Assembly: GCF_016093295.1 (NCBI RefSeq)
Contig: NZ_JAEDAL010000002.1
Coordinates: 186,001 to 250,000, forward strand
Origin: Inhella gelatinilytica
GTDB taxonomy: Bacteria > Pseudomonadota > Gammaproteobacteria > Burkholderiales > Burkholderiaceae_C
Reading direction: 5' to 3'
Length of the DNA stretch: 64,000 nucleotides
Part shown: positions 19,046 to 28,896 of the stretch, in pieces
Layout: the number at the start of each line of letters is the position of its first letter
Numbering within the stretch: position 1 is the first letter of the stretch
Position numbers and translations under genes: made by a program
Notes under the pieces: model-generated
Told to the model about the DNA's origin: nothing
Databases searched by the model: none
What the model saw: the letters and a program-made list of their open reading frames with translations, nothing else

Positions 19046-19090
19046 TTCCTGCACTTTTACGCGACAATTCAGCAGTTCATGGAGGTCAGT

Positions 19091-20320
19091 ATGCCCATCG
19101 AGATGATCGAAGAGTTCAACCAAGGCACCCGGATCAAGGTGATCGGCGTGGGTGGGGGCGGCGGGAATGCCGTCGAGCACATGATTGAAGAGCGTGTGCA
19201 TGGGGTTGAGTTCATCGCTGCGAATACCGACGCGCAGGCGCTCAATCAGTCACGGGCTGACCAAATTATTCAGTTGGGTCGCAGTGGCCTGGGTGCAGGT
19301 GCCATTCCGGAGCGCGGCAAGGAAGCGGCCCACGAAGCCGAAGACCGCATCCGCGAGGTGCTCGACGGCACCGATTTGCTCTTCATCACGGCAGGGATGG
19401 GTGGCGGCACCGGGACCGGGGCGGCCCCCGTGATCGCCAAGATCGCCAAGGACATGGGGATTTTGACGGTTGGGGTGGTGACCAAGCCGTTTGACTTTGA
19501 GGGCTCGCGCCGCAACAAACAGGCCGATTCGGGGCTCACGGATCTCGAAGCCAATGTGGACTCGCTGATCGTGGTGCTGAACGACCGCTTGCTCGATGTG
19601 TTGGGTGAAGATGCCACACAGGATGAGGCCTTCGCCTTTGGCAACGACGTCTTGAAAAATGCCGTCGGGGGCATTTCGGACGTGATTCACCTGCCCAGTC
19701 TGGTGAACCTGGACTTCCAAGACGTACGCACCGTTATGCAGGAGCCGGGCAAGGCTTTGATGGGAACGGCGCAGGCCGGCGGTCCGGACCGCGCCAGCAA
19801 GGCGGCTGAGGCCGCGATGGCCTGCCCGCTTCTGGATGGCGTCAATCTGACGGGGGCTCGGGGCGTCTTGGTGTTGATTGCGGCGTCGCGGGCGACCTTC
19901 AAGTTGTCGGAGTCGCGGGCCGCGATGAACGCGATCAAGCGTTTGGCTCACGAAGATGCTCACGTGATTTACGGGACGGCCTACGACGATTCATTGGGCG
20001 ATCAGTTGCGCATTACCGTGATTGCCACGGGCCTGAGCGGCGAGCGCGCCGCGGCGCAACGTCCCACCATGCATGTGGTGGCCGACGCGGGGCTGCGGAC
20101 CGGCACGGACAACCTGCCGATCTTGACCCAGGCCGTGGCCACGCCCAGCGTGGGGCTGCCCACGGGGCTGACGATGGGGGTTGGCGGCTCAGACTTCCAG
20201 AACCGCGACATGCCCAGCGTTTGGCGTTATGGCCGTGCCTCGCAGAAGGTCGATGCGCTGTCCGCCTCAGGGTTGGATGAGATTGAAATTCCGGCATTCC
20301 TGCGCAAGCAAGCCGACTGA
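19091..20320 (+). CDS. ftsZ: Cell division GTPase FtsZ
   Basis: 409 residues, tubulin-like GTPase that forms the Z-ring. The tubulin signature G104-GGTGTG110 is at the expected position. [13 protein letters not shown] starts the nucleotide-binding domain and the C-terminal peptide [13 protein letters not shown] is the FtsA/ZipA/MinC-binding tail. Two ATGs compete: the one at 19079 lies directly before GGAGG (19081-19085), while the one at 19091 has that GGAGG at ideal spacing, so 19091 is chosen. It is followed by a strong terminator. Confidence 0.98.
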   Translation: MPIEMIEEFNQGTRIKVIGVGGGGGNAVEHMIEERVHGVEFIAANTDAQALNQSRADQIIQLGRSGLGAGAIPERGKEAAHEAEDRIREVLDGTDLLFITAGMGGGTGTGAAPVIAKIAKDMGILTVGVVTKPFDFEGSRRNKQADSGLTDLEANVDSLIVVLNDRLLDVLGEDATQDEAFAFGNDVLKNAVGGISDVIHLPSLVNLDFQDVRTVMQEPGKALMGTAQAGGPDRASKAAEAAMACPLLDGVNLTGARGVLVLIAASRATFKLSESRAAMNAIKRLAHEDAHVIYGTAYDDSLGDQLRITVIATGLSGERAAAQRPTMHVVADAGLRTGTDNLPILTQAVATPSVGLPTGLTMGVGGSDFQNRDMPSVWRYGRASQKVDALSASGLDEIEIPAFLRKQAD

Positions 20321-20347
20321 TCCCAAGAAGACCCTGTGAACCCAAGG

Positions 20348-20374
20348 GCCCACGCCGAGTGCGTGGGCTTTTTT
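20348..20374 (+). terminator. Rho-independent terminator after ftsZ
   Basis: A perfect 8-base stem, GCCCACGC / GCGTGGGC, with a 5-base loop (CGAGT), runs directly into six T residues at 20369-20374. It lies 27 bases after the ftsZ stop and 26 bases before lpxC, so it should end most dcw transcripts. lpxC would then depend on read-through or a promoter inside this gap; I could not find a convincing one. Confidence 0.9.
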
Positions 20375-20400
20375 CTGGGCCATTGACGACAATTGCAACG

Positions 20401-21336
20401 ATGTTGGCGCAAAGAACCCTTCAATCTGTCACCCGGGCTGTGGGCGTGGGTATCCACAGTGGACGTCGCGTGGAACTGGTGCTCCGGCCTGCTCCCGAAG
20501 GCACCGGGCTGGTTTTTCGGCGCACCGATCTGGAGCCCCCCGTCGAGATTCCTGTCAATCCGGCTGCCGTCTGCGACACGCGCATGGCCACCACGATCAG
20601 CCCCAGCGGCGACCCGGGCGCGCCCAAGGTGCAGACCATTGAGCACTTGCTTTCGGCCTGCGCCGGCTTGGGCTTGGACAACCTCTTCATCGACATCAGT
20701 GCGGATGAAGTGCCCATTTTGGATGGATCGGCCTCCAGCTTCGTTTATCTACTTCAATCAGCTGGCATTGCGGTGCAACGTCAGCCCAAACGGTTCCTGC
20801 GTGTGAAGAAGGCCGTCGAGGTGCGGCGCGGTGAAGGCCGGAGTCTGATGTGGGCGCGGCTGGAGCCCCTGCACGGCTACACCCTGAGTTTCGAGATTGA
20901 ATTTGACAATCCGGCCGTGGCGGCCACGGGCAGTCGGTACACCTTTGACATGGGCTCGGGCCGCTACAAAGCGGAGATCGCACGGGCGCGCACGTTCGGT
21001 ATGACGCGCGACATCGAGTTGATGCGGTCTCGCGGCTTGACGCTGGGTGGCAACATGGACAACGCCATCGTGGTGACCGAAGACAAGGTCCTCAACGCCG
21101 AGGGACTTCGCTACGACGACGAGTTTGTGAAACACAAAATCCTGGATGCCATCGGCGACATGCAGGTCGTGGGGCACCCCCTGCTGGCCGCCTATTCCAG
21201 TTTCAAGGGGGGGCACGCACTCAACAACGAGTTGCTTCGGGCCCTGTTGGCCGACCCGCAGGCCTGGGAATGGGTGAGTTTTGAGGGGGCCAACGACGCG
21301 CCCGCCGGTTTTGCCGAACTCGCTCCAGCTTGGTGA
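20401..21336 (+). CDS. lpxC: UDP-3-O-acyl-N-acetylglucosamine deacetylase LpxC
   Basis: 311 residues, zinc deacetylase and committed step of lipid A synthesis. The start is the ATG of [21 protein letters not shown], the standard LpxC N-terminus; the open frame runs upstream into the terminator and is not used. Zinc ligands are visible in [13 protein letters not shown] and in [10 protein letters not shown] (His and Asp), and the catalytic region ends at [11 protein letters not shown]. It is placed after ftsZ as in E. coli, but separated by a terminator. Confidence 0.97.
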   Translation: MLAQRTLQSVTRAVGVGIHSGRRVELVLRPAPEGTGLVFRRTDLEPPVEIPVNPAAVCDTRMATTISPSGDPGAPKVQTIEHLLSACAGLGLDNLFIDISADEVPILDGSASSFVYLLQSAGIAVQRQPKRFLRVKKAVEVRRGEGRSLMWARLEPLHGYTLSFEIEFDNPAVAATGSRYTFDMGSGRYKAEIARARTFGMTRDIELMRSRGLTLGGNMDNAIVVTEDKVLNAEGLRYDDEFVKHKILDAIGDMQVVGHPLLAAYSSFKGGHALNNELLRALLADPQAWEWVSFEGANDAPAGFAELAPAW

Positions 21337-21349
21337 AACGAGACCCCTC

Positions 21350-21535
21350 ATGATGATCCTGTTCCGTGTGGTGTTTGGTCTGTTCCTGGCGGTCTCCCTG
21401 GGGTGTTTTGTGACCGCGTTGATCAAACGGGACCCCCGATGGCAGCGGTTGGGCGTGCGGATTCTGAAGTGGACGCTGATCGCCGCGGGCGGGTTCTTCG
21501 CGGTACTGATTCTTGAGCGCCTGCTGGGGATTTGA
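21350..21535 (+). CDS. Small two-helix membrane protein, unknown function
   Basis: 61 residues from the ATG at 21350 (a second ATG follows directly). Two hydrophobic stretches, about residues 3-22 and 38-57, are separated by a basic loop (KRDPRWQRLGVR), which places the loop in the cytoplasm. It begins 13 bases after lpxC and probably shares its transcript. I do not recognise a family. The open frame and hydrophobic pattern support a real gene, but nothing indicates a role. Confidence 0.6.
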   Translation: MMILFRVVFGLFLAVSLGCFVTALIKRDPRWQRLGVRILKWTLIAAGGFFAVLILERLLGI

Positions 21536-21547
21536 GCCGTCCCCGGT

Positions 21548-23329
21548 TCAGGCTTCTTCGCGCTCCTCGAGCTGCTGCAGCTGAACCAGGCGCTGATACA
21601 CGCCGCCAGGTTTCGCGATCAGGTCGGCATGGCGGCCCGCTTCTACGCGATGGCCGTGGTGCAGCACCCAGATGGCATCCGCAGCCCGAATGGTTGACAG
21701 GCGGTGGGCCACGGCAATGATGGTGACCTGCCCGCGCAGCGCGTTAAGGGCCTCGCCCAGCTCGGCCTCAGTCGCGCTGTCGATATTCGCCGTGGCTTCA
21801 TCCAGCAACAGGATCTTGGGGGATCCGGCCAATGCGCGGGCCATGGCCAGCAGCTGTTTTTGTCCGGTGGACAGTTGGACGCCCCCCTCTCCCAGCCCGG
21901 TGTCGTAGCCCCTTGGCAATGCCTCGAGCAGGGGGTGTAAGCGCGCGGCCTTCGCTGCCGCCACCAGCCGCTCATCGCTCAGCTCGGCGCGCCCCATCCG
22001 CAAGTTGTCCCAGACGCTGGCGGCCAGGACTTGGGGCTCTTGGGGGACCAAGGCCACATCCTGACGCAAGTGGACCTCGTCCAGGGTCGCGAGGTCCTGG
22101 TCATCCAGCCGGATGACGCCGCCTCGCGGTGCATAAAAACGCAGCAACAGCGACAGCAAGGTGCTCTTCCCGCTGCCCGTGTGACCGACCAAACCGATGA
22201 ACGCACCGGGCTGGACCGTATCGGTGAACGGGTGCAGCACATCGGGGCCATCACCGTACCCGGCACGCACGCCGTCCCAAGTCAGTGCGCCTTGATGAAG
22301 TCGTCGGCTCGAGCGAGGCAGGGCTTCGCACGGCTCTTGCAGCAGCACGCCGACCCGGGCGGCCGCTACGAGGGCTTGCTGCAATTGACCGAACTGCAGA
22401 GTGATTTGAATCAGCGGCTCGACCACCCGTGTGAGGTAGGCCAAAAAGGCGTAAAGCAACCCGACTTCAAGCCCCTGAGCCGCTTGGCTGTTCGCGAACC
22501 CCAAGATCAAGGCCACCATCAACACCACGTTGAGCAAATCCAAGGCGGGCCGCAACAACCAGGCGTTGGCGGCCAATTCCCGCGTGCGGGACTGGTAGTG
22601 CCGCTCGTTGTGCGCTGCAAAGCGCGCCTGGAAGCGCCCCAGTGCGCCGCTGGCCTGTAGGACGGCCAAGCCGTTGAGGTTCTCAGCGATTTGGGCGTTG
22701 ATGTCGCTCTTGAGTGCCCGAGCTTGTGCAACGGCAGGTGCCGACAACCGCTGATAGCCCCAAATGACGGCGGTCATGGCCGGAATCAGCAGCGCGATGA
22801 TGAGCATCAGACGCCAGTCGAGCCAGGCCATGGCCACCAAAGCCGCCAGGACGACGATGCTGGAGTCGAGCATCACATACAGCGCTTGGCGGTAGAGCTG
22901 ATTGACCGATTCCGTGTCGTTGGTGACCCGGCTCACCAACGAGCCCGTGATCTGTTGGTCAAAGTACCGCATGGGCAAGGCCAGAACATGGGCATACACG
23001 TCTTCACGCAACCGCAGCACGCACCGGCGTGCAATGGCGGCCATCCGGGTCAGCTGAAGGTATCGAACCGAACTGGCCACCAGTCCGCAGCCCAAAATGG
23101 CGGCCAGAAGCGCCGCAATGGCGGAGCCGTCCCCAAACGACTTGGGTAACAGGTAGTCATCAATCAGCCGCTTGGCCAAGATGGGCCCCAAGGCCTCAAA
23201 GGCGGCGGCGGCCGTCAACCCCAAAATGCCCAAAGCAATCGCCCGGCGCTCGGGCTGAGCCGTGGCCCACAGCAGGCGGGCGGCTTCGCCCGCGCTCGAT
23301 TGGGCGGTGTCCTTGGCTGCGGTGTTCAT
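21548..23329 (-). CDS. mdlB: ABC exporter half-transporter, MdlB type
   Basis: 593 residues: an N-terminal six-helix exporter domain followed by one nucleotide-binding domain. The Walker A is GHTGSGKSTLLS, the signature is LSTGQKQLLAMARAL (a deviation from LSGGQ), and the Walker B with catalytic glutamate is ILLLDEATANIDSATE. This closely resembles E. coli MdlB as I remember it. Its start overlaps the stop of the partner gene by four bases (ATGA). The two half-transporters should form a heterodimer in the inner membrane exporting a lipid, drug or other amphiphile. The substrate cannot be read from the sequence. Confidence 0.85.
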   Translation of the reverse strand: MNTAAKDTAQSSAGEAARLLWATAQPERRAIALGILGLTAAAAFEALGPILAKRLIDDYLLPKSFGDGSAIAALLAAILGCGLVASSVRYLQLTRMAAIARRCVLRLREDVYAHVLALPMRYFDQQITGSLVSRVTNDTESVNQLYRQALYVMLDSSIVVLAALVAMAWLDWRLMLIIALLIPAMTAVIWGYQRLSAPAVAQARALKSDINAQIAENLNGLAVLQASGALGRFQARFAAHNERHYQSRTRELAANAWLLRPALDLLNVVLMVALILGFANSQAAQGLEVGLLYAFLAYLTRVVEPLIQITLQFGQLQQALVAAARVGVLLQEPCEALPRSSRRLHQGALTWDGVRAGYGDGPDVLHPFTDTVQPGAFIGLVGHTGSGKSTLLSLLLRFYAPRGGVIRLDDQDLATLDEVHLRQDVALVPQEPQVLAASVWDNLRMGRAELSDERLVAAAKAARLHPLLEALPRGYDTGLGEGGVQLSTGQKQLLAMARALAGSPKILLLDEATANIDSATEAELGEALNALRGQVTIIAVAHRLSTIRAADAIWVLHHGHRVEAGRHADLIAKPGGVYQRLVQLQQLEEREEA

Positions 23330-25104
23330 GTGGGCTCCCCGTCTTCGAGTGAGGCCTCGAGTTGTTGGTAGCGCCATTGGGTTGCATACCAGCCCCCCAA
23401 TGCGATCAGTTCGGTATGGGTTCCCCGTTCGGTGATGCGGCCGTCGCGCAGGACCACGATCTCGTCGGCGTCCACGGCGGCGGAAAGTCGGTGCGTGACC
23501 ACCACCAGTGCACAGGTGGGTCGTTGGCGCCGCCTTTCACGCAAGGCCTCCAAGATGCGGGCTTCCGTCCCGGTGTCGACGGCGGACAGTGCGTCGTCCA
23601 GCAGGGTCAGGGGGGCGTCGCTGAGCAGGGCCCGGGCGATGGCCACGCGCTGGCGCTGCCCCCCGGACAAAGAAACCCCCTTTTCACCCACCACAGTCGC
23701 GTAGCCCTGTGCAAGTCGTACCAAGTCGTCGTGCAGAGCGGCCGCCTGGGCCGCAGCTTGAATGAGGGCTTGGCTCGCGTCCGCGCGCGCCAGTGCGATG
23801 TTGTCGGACACGCTGGACGAAAACAGAAAGGGCTCTTGGGGCACCCAAGCGATGGCGGCGCTCAGCGCACGGCACCGCCAGTCAGGGAGGGGGCGACCGT
23901 CCAGTTCGATGGTCCCCCCGGTGGGCTCCCACTGGCGCAACAGCAAGCGCAACAGCGTGGACTTGCCACTGCCAGTTGGCCCCACGACCGCGAGCATGCG
24001 GCCGGGCCGCAAGTCCAAGTCGATGCCCTGAAGGGTGGCGCGTTGCTGCGAGTCGTATACAAAGTGCAGATCCCGCACCTGGAGCCGGGCTTGTTGAACC
24101 GGGGCGGCTGTCCCTTGATCCAGTCGAGAGGGCTCGGCCCGAAGAATGGGGGCCAGCCGCGTCCAGCCGGCCCGCCCGCGCTCCAGCAGCGACAGCACCC
24201 AGCCCGCGGCAAACATCGGCCAAATCAACCGGTCCAGCAACAAAACAAAGGCCGTGAGCTGCCCCACGGACAGTTCGCCCCGAGCGATCAGCCAGGCACC
24301 ACAGCCCAGGGTGGCCACGGTGGCGGCCGACAGCGAAATGCCGACGGCCGGTTCGTAGGCGGCTTCCCAGCGTTGGGCCCGGAAGGCGGCCTCGCCTGAC
24401 GCTTCGGCCCAGCGTTTGAAGGCCGCCTGTTCCTGTGCGGCGAGCCCCATGGCGCGAACCGTCCGCACGGCACTCAAGCTTTGCTGCGCTTGCCGGCTCA
24501 TGTGCCCAAAATCCGCCAGCGACTGGCTCCAAGCCTCGTGTACGCGGGTCGAAATGCGCCAAAAAGACCAGGCCATGAAAGGGAAGGGCAGCAGGGCGGC
24601 CAGGCCCAAGCGCCAGTCGATGACCAACACCATGGTGGCCATCACCAGCAGCAAGGTCTGGGTGCCGTCGAATGCGGCCAGCATGGCGTCGCCGCTGGCG
24701 GTCTCCACGGCGTCGACATCGTTGGTGGCCAGGGCCATCAAGTCCCCGGCGCGCTGGGTCTGAAAAAAGAGCGGGCCTTGCAAGCCCAGTCGCTCGAACA
24801 GCTGCACCCGAAGTCGCTGCCCGAGCCGGTATGAGGCCCCGAACAGCGCCAGCCGCCACCCCACGCGCAGCGCATAGACCATCAGCCCTGCGCCCGCCAG
24901 CCACATCAGCTGCCGATAGAAGGCAGGGCCGGTCAATTGGTGGGTCATCAAACCGTCCACGATGCGGCCCACCTGCGTGGGAATCCAAACCAGGAGCAGG
25001 CTGATCCCAGTCAGCATCAGCGCCGCGCCGCCATACGCGATGCGGTGCTGCCAGATGAAGGCGCGCAGCAAGCCGCCCAGGGTCGCGGGAAACGTGGGGT
25101 TCAT
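23326..25104 (-). CDS. mdlA: ABC exporter half-transporter, MdlA type
   Basis: 592 residues with the same exporter-domain plus ATPase layout as its partner. Walker A GPTGSGKSTLL, canonical signature LSGGQRQRVAIARAL, but the residue after the Walker B aspartate is Asp instead of Glu (PLTLLDDALSAVD). Together with the altered signature of the partner, this gives one canonical and one degenerate ATP site, as in other heterodimeric exporters. Assignment to the MdlA type follows from this feature and from pairing. It starts 89 bases after ruvC. Confidence 0.85.
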   Translation of the reverse strand: MNPTFPATLGGLLRAFIWQHRIAYGGAALMLTGISLLLVWIPTQVGRIVDGLMTHQLTGPAFYRQLMWLAGAGLMVYALRVGWRLALFGASYRLGQRLRVQLFERLGLQGPLFFQTQRAGDLMALATNDVDAVETASGDAMLAAFDGTQTLLLVMATMVLVIDWRLGLAALLPFPFMAWSFWRISTRVHEAWSQSLADFGHMSRQAQQSLSAVRTVRAMGLAAQEQAAFKRWAEASGEAAFRAQRWEAAYEPAVGISLSAATVATLGCGAWLIARGELSVGQLTAFVLLLDRLIWPMFAAGWVLSLLERGRAGWTRLAPILRAEPSRLDQGTAAPVQQARLQVRDLHFVYDSQQRATLQGIDLDLRPGRMLAVVGPTGSGKSTLLRLLLRQWEPTGGTIELDGRPLPDWRCRALSAAIAWVPQEPFLFSSSVSDNIALARADASQALIQAAAQAAALHDDLVRLAQGYATVVGEKGVSLSGGQRQRVAIARALLSDAPLTLLDDALSAVDTGTEARILEALRERRRQRPTCALVVVTHRLSAAVDADEIVVLRDGRITERGTHTELIALGGWYATQWRYQQLEASLEDGEPT

Positions 25105-25193
25105 TCAGTTGAAAGGGGTTCGCAGCCGGCCGGCTACTCCGTGCAGGGACGGGCATCCTAGGGCCGATGGACTGCCCCCGTGCGGGACTCGGC

Positions 25194-25754
25194 TTAGTAG
25201 GTGCGGCTGCCTTTGTACTGCGCGTGCTGACGACGTTGCAGTTGCCCTTTGGCGCTCATGGCGGCAAAGCTGGTTTGCGCATGGGCCTGAACAATGGCCA
25301 GGCCCAGGGCGTCTGCGGCATCTTTGCCGGGCAAACCGGGGAGCTTCAGCAGGTGCTGCACCATGGCTTGCACTTGCTCCTTCTTGGCGTGGCCGTGACC
25401 CACGACCGCTTTCTTCATCTGCAGGGCCGTGTACTCATTGACGGCCAGCCCCGCACTGGTCAATGCGGCCAGTGCCGCGCCTCGCGCCTGGCCCAGCAAC
25501 AGGGTGGACTGTGGGTTGACGTTGACGAACACGATTTCGACTGCAGCGCAGGTCGGCTGGTAGGTCTGAATGACTTCGCGCACCCCTTCAAAAAGGATGC
25601 GAATCCGCCCGGGAAGGTCTCCGGTGGCGACGCCGCACCCCGCGCCGGTGGTGCGTATCGTGCCGCTGGCCACATAGGCCAATCTTGGCCCGTCCGCTTC
25701 GATGACGCCGAACCCCGTGGTTTGCAGACCAGGATCGATGCCGAGGATGCGCAT
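25194..25754 (-). CDS. ruvC: Holliday junction resolvase RuvC
   Basis: 186 residues, endonuclease that cuts Holliday junctions at the end of recombinational repair, working with RuvAB. The acidic catalytic residues are visible: D7 in [16 protein letters not shown], the glutamate in AAVEIVFVN, and the two aspartates in [12 protein letters not shown] long open frame upstream is only read-through into the neighbouring gene. Its ATG overlaps the stop of the CdsA-like gene (ATGA), so it is co-translated with it. ruvA and ruvB are not in the window. Confidence 0.97.
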   Translation of the reverse strand: MRILGIDPGLQTTGFGVIEADGPRLAYVASGTIRTTGAGCGVATGDLPGRIRILFEGVREVIQTYQPTCAAVEIVFVNVNPQSTLLLGQARGAALAALTSAGLAVNEYTALQMKKAVVGHGHAKKEQVQAMVQHLLKLPGLPGKDAADALGLAIVQAHAQTSFAAMSAKGQLQRRQHAQYKGSRTY

Positions 25755-26740
25755 CAAACCGACAACTTGAAGTACCACCGCACCGAGTGGAAAAAAATCG
25801 GTGCGGCGAAGCACAAGGCTGCCGTGCGGTCCAACAAGCCCACCGCACCGGTGATGCCACTGCGGTTGCCCCAGTAGTGGATGCCCGCTTCGCGCTTCAT
25901 GGCCTTCATGACCAGGGCCCCAAGCGTGCCCGAACCCGCCGCAATGAAGGCCATGACAAAGGCCTGGCCTGCCTTGAAGGGCGTCACCCAGTACAGCAAC
26001 GCTCCGACGAAGGCGCCCGCCAGGGCGCCGCTCCACCAGGCTCGCTTGCTGAACGAACGGCTGATGGCTCGAACGGTCGGTCGGCTGCGGATGGAGCGGC
26101 TGACCGCTTCTTGGACGATCTGCGCGACGGACACCACGGTCACCAAGAAGAAGAGGAGGAACGCGCCTCGTCCGGGGTAGCGCGGGAACTCCAGGAGCAG
26201 CAGTGCGGGCGCGTGGCTGAGCCCGTAAACGCACACCATGATGCCCCATTGAATTTTGGCGTTGCGCTCCAGAAACCGCAGCTTGTCTCCCGAGAACGCG
26301 CTGATCACGGGGATCGCAAAAAACGCATAAACCGGGATCAGCACCGTGAACAAATCGAAACGACGGTGGGCCACCACGATGTATTGCAGCGGCAAGATGA
26401 TGAAGAAGGCCGCGATCAACGTGCGATGGTCGCTGCGGGTGGTGTGCTGCAGCGTGATGAACTCACGCAAGCAAAAAAAGCTGAACCCACCGAACAGGAT
26501 GGTGGCACCCACGGGGCCGCTGATCCAAGCCAACCAAAAGAGCAGGGCACCAACCCACGATGCGTTCAAGTCGCGCCGGAACTGGGCTCGGGCGCTGCGG
26601 GGGTTGACACTGAGCTCTTCGCGGGGATGGCGAGCGCGGTACAGCACGCCGCCCGCGGTGACCAGCATCAACAAACCGAACAGCATCGCGAAGAGCAGCG
26701 CGATTTGGTCGGCCGGACTCCAGTACTTCAGATCGCCCAT
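25754..26740 (-). CDS. CdsA-family CDP-diglyceride synthase-like membrane protein
   Basis: 328 residues, about eight or nine membrane segments. The C-terminal [28 protein letters not shown] segment corresponds to the CdsA signature with a degenerate glycine stretch ([10 protein letters not shown] in place of PGHGGILDR). CdsA enzymes make CDP-diacylglycerol from phosphatidate and CTP. This variant, together with the adjacent acyltransferase, resembles the YnbB-type second CdsA that sits beside PlsC-like genes. It is probably not the housekeeping cdsA, which is normally near lpx/bamA genes. Substrate inferred from family only. Confidence 0.75.
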   Translation of the reverse strand: MGDLKYWSPADQIALLFAMLFGLLMLVTAGGVLYRARHPREELSVNPRSARAQFRRDLNASWVGALLFWLAWISGPVGATILFGGFSFFCLREFITLQHTTRSDHRTLIAAFFIILPLQYIVVAHRRFDLFTVLIPVYAFFAIPVISAFSGDKLRFLERNAKIQWGIMVCVYGLSHAPALLLLEFPRYPGRGAFLLFFLVTVVSVAQIVQEAVSRSIRSRPTVRAISRSFSKRAWWSGALAGAFVGALLYWVTPFKAGQAFVMAFIAAGSGTLGALVMKAMKREAGIHYWGNRSGITGAVGLLDRTAALCFAAPIFFHSVRWYFKLSV

Positions 26741-26774
26741 GGGGTCTCCGCCCGCTGGGGCGTGATGAGGGCTG

Positions 26775-27404
26775 TCATTTTTTCCACCCTCCAGGCTTCA
26801 GCGCCATCATCTCGGATCGCGTGCGCTCCAGAAAGGACTTCTTGTCTTCGTCGGGTTGAATCTGTGTGGGGGTTCCAAACGTCACCGTGCACAAAATGGG
26901 GACTGGCACCACCTCGCCCTTGGGCATGACCCGCTGGACGTTATCGATCCAGGTCGGGATGATCTTGACCTCCGGAAACTGTTCGGCCAAGTGATAGATG
27001 CCGCTCTTGAAGGGCAGGGGCTCGCCCAAGGCGGACCGCGTGCCCTCAGGAAAGATCAGCAAGGAATCGCCCGCATGGAGGGCCTCAATGAGGGGCTCCA
27101 GGGGGTCTTCATCCGGATTGCTGCGGGTGCGGCTGACGTACACCGTATTGAACACGTCGGTGGTCAGCCAGGTCTTGAATCGACTCTTGGTCCAGTAATC
27201 GCGCGCGGCGATGGCCCGCACCCGGGGGCGAAGCTCGCTGGGCAGCGCAGCCCAAATCAACACCAAGTCAAAGTGACTCTGGTGATTGGCGATGTAAATG
27301 CGCTGCTCGCTGGAGGGGGGACAACCCAGCCAATGACCCTGGGCGCCCGTTATCGCGCGTGCAACGAAGCCCAACAGGGGGCCCATGAGATCGGCTAGGC
27401 GCAT
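26775..27404 (-). CDS. PlsC-like 1-acylglycerol-3-phosphate acyltransferase
   Basis: 209 residues from the ATG at 27404, chosen because the longer frame overlaps the 3' end of miaB. The acyltransferase catalytic box is NHQSHFD (H41...D46) and the second block is IFPEGTRSALG. YVSRTRSNPDED is in the place of the usual block II. Family members transfer an acyl chain to lysophosphatidate at the membrane. Directly downstream lies a CdsA-like gene, so the pair may make a CDP-activated lipid, a step beyond the main phospholipid route. Which lipid is unknown. Confidence 0.8.
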   Translation of the reverse strand: MRLADLMGPLLGFVARAITGAQGHWLGCPPSSEQRIYIANHQSHFDLVLIWAALPSELRPRVRAIAARDYWTKSRFKTWLTTDVFNTVYVSRTRSNPDEDPLEPLIEALHAGDSLLIFPEGTRSALGEPLPFKSGIYHLAEQFPEVKIIPTWIDNVQRVMPKGEVVPVPILCTVTFGTPTQIQPDEDKKSFLERTRSEMMALKPGGWKK

Positions 27405-27435
27405 GGGCCGGATCCTAAGCCGCCGGTACCGAGCC

Positions 27436-28788
27436 TCAGAGTGGTGTTTCTTCCAAGACCGGAACGGCACCCCGCAGCGAATGCGTATAGGCGTCGGTGA
27501 TCTGAAGGTCGATCAGTTCGTTCATCAAACGGGCGTGGCCCTTGAAGTTGACGATGCGATTGCACTCGGTGCGCCCCATCAACTCGCTGGGGTCTTTCTT
27601 GGCGTTGCCCACCACCAGGACCTTTTGAGTCGTGCCCACCAAGGTTTGCGAGATCGCCAGCGAATGCGCCTCAATGGCGGCTTGCAGTTGCTGGAGCCGG
27701 GCCACCTTCACCTCATAGGGCGTGTCGTCGGGCAGGTTGGCAGCCGGCGTGCCCGGGCGGGGGCTGAAGATAAAACTGAAGGATGCGTCAAAACCCACTT
27801 CAGCGATCAATTGCATGGTCTTGGCATGGTCGTCATCGGTCTCGCCGGGAAAGCCCACGATGAAGTCGGAGGCGATGCGGATGTCCGGACGAATGGACCG
27901 AAGCTTGCGCACGATGCTCTTGAATTGAATCGCGCTGTAGCCGCGCTTCATGGCCGCCAGGATGCGATCCGAACCGTGCTGGACCGGCAGGTGAAGATGG
28001 TTCACCAATTGCGGCACCTTGGCGTAGGCATCAATCAAGCGTTGACTGAACTCATTGGGGTGGCTGGTGGTGTAGCGAATGCGCTGAAGGCCCGGGATCT
28101 CGGCCACATACTCCAAGAGCATCGCGAAATCCGCAATTTCCCCGCTGTCGCCCATCTTGCCGCGGTAGGCATTGACGTTTTGCCCCAGCAGCGTCACTTC
28201 CAGCACACCCTGCTCTGCCAGCCCCGCGACCTCCACCAGCACGTCCTCGAACGGGCGGCTGACCTCTGCCCCGCGGGTATAGGGCACGACGCAGTACGAG
28301 CAGTACTTGCTGCAACCCTCCATGATGGAAACGAAGGCGCTGCGCCCTTCCACCTTGGCAGGAGGCAGGTGGTCAAACTTTTCGATTTCCGGAAAGCTGA
28401 TGTCGACCTGGGGGCGTGCCACGGCGTCACGCTGGGTCAACAGTTCCGGCAGGCGGTGCAGGGTTTGGGGGCCAAACACCACATCAACATAGGGCGCACG
28501 TTCAATGATCGCGGCCCCTTCTTGCGAGGCCACGCAGCCGCCCACCGCGATCTTGACCCCCTTGGCTTTGAGGTGGCGAACCCGGCCCAAATCACTGAAG
28601 ACCTTTTCCTGAGCTTTCTCGCGCACGGAGCAGGTATTGAACAGGATCAGATCGGCTTGTTCGGGGTCGTCGGTTTTTTCATAGCCCTCGGCCTCCCGCA
28701 TGACATCCACCATCTTGTCCGAGTCGTACTCGTTCATTTGGCAGCCAAAGGTCTTGATGAAAACCTTCTTGGTCGAGGTGTCGTTCAT
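27436..28788 (-). CDS. miaB: tRNA-2-methylthio-N6-dimethylallyladenosine synthase MiaB
   Basis: 450 residues, radical-SAM methylthiotransferase that modifies A37 of tRNAs reading UNN codons. The N-terminal UPF0004 domain has C16 in [12 protein letters not shown] and two more cysteines ([15 protein letters not shown]) for one iron-sulfur cluster. The radical-SAM CxxxCxxC is [15 protein letters not shown], and a TRAM domain ends the protein. The start [15 protein letters not shown] was chosen over an upstream in-frame ATG. It heads a minus-strand run with the acyltransferase, CdsA-like protein and ruvC. Confidence 0.97.
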   Translation of the reverse strand: MNDTSTKKVFIKTFGCQMNEYDSDKMVDVMREAEGYEKTDDPEQADLILFNTCSVREKAQEKVFSDLGRVRHLKAKGVKIAVGGCVASQEGAAIIERAPYVDVVFGPQTLHRLPELLTQRDAVARPQVDISFPEIEKFDHLPPAKVEGRSAFVSIMEGCSKYCSYCVVPYTRGAEVSRPFEDVLVEVAGLAEQGVLEVTLLGQNVNAYRGKMGDSGEIADFAMLLEYVAEIPGLQRIRYTTSHPNEFSQRLIDAYAKVPQLVNHLHLPVQHGSDRILAAMKRGYSAIQFKSIVRKLRSIRPDIRIASDFIVGFPGETDDDHAKTMQLIAEVGFDASFSFIFSPRPGTPAANLPDDTPYEVKVARLQQLQAAIEAHSLAISQTLVGTTQKVLVVGNAKKDPSELMGRTECNRIVNFKGHARLMNELIDLQITDAYTHSLRGAVPVLEETPL

Positions 28789-28896
28789 GGTCGTTCCAGC
28801 GGAGTCGGCGCACGCGGGCGGGCGGCCGGGGTGGGCAAGCAATCAAAAAACAGCGAAGAGAGGGGGGCGGCTCGGCGCGTTGCCGGGGCCCGAACC

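Noticed and set aside
19040-19060. Possible sigma-54 promoter before ftsZ (TGG...GC)
   Set aside because: The spacing between GG and GC is eight bases instead of ten.
25105-25193. Separate gene or RNA between ruvC and mdlA
   Set aside because: No open frame of useful length and no stable terminator or RNA fold; only a short AGCCGGCCGGCT palindrome.
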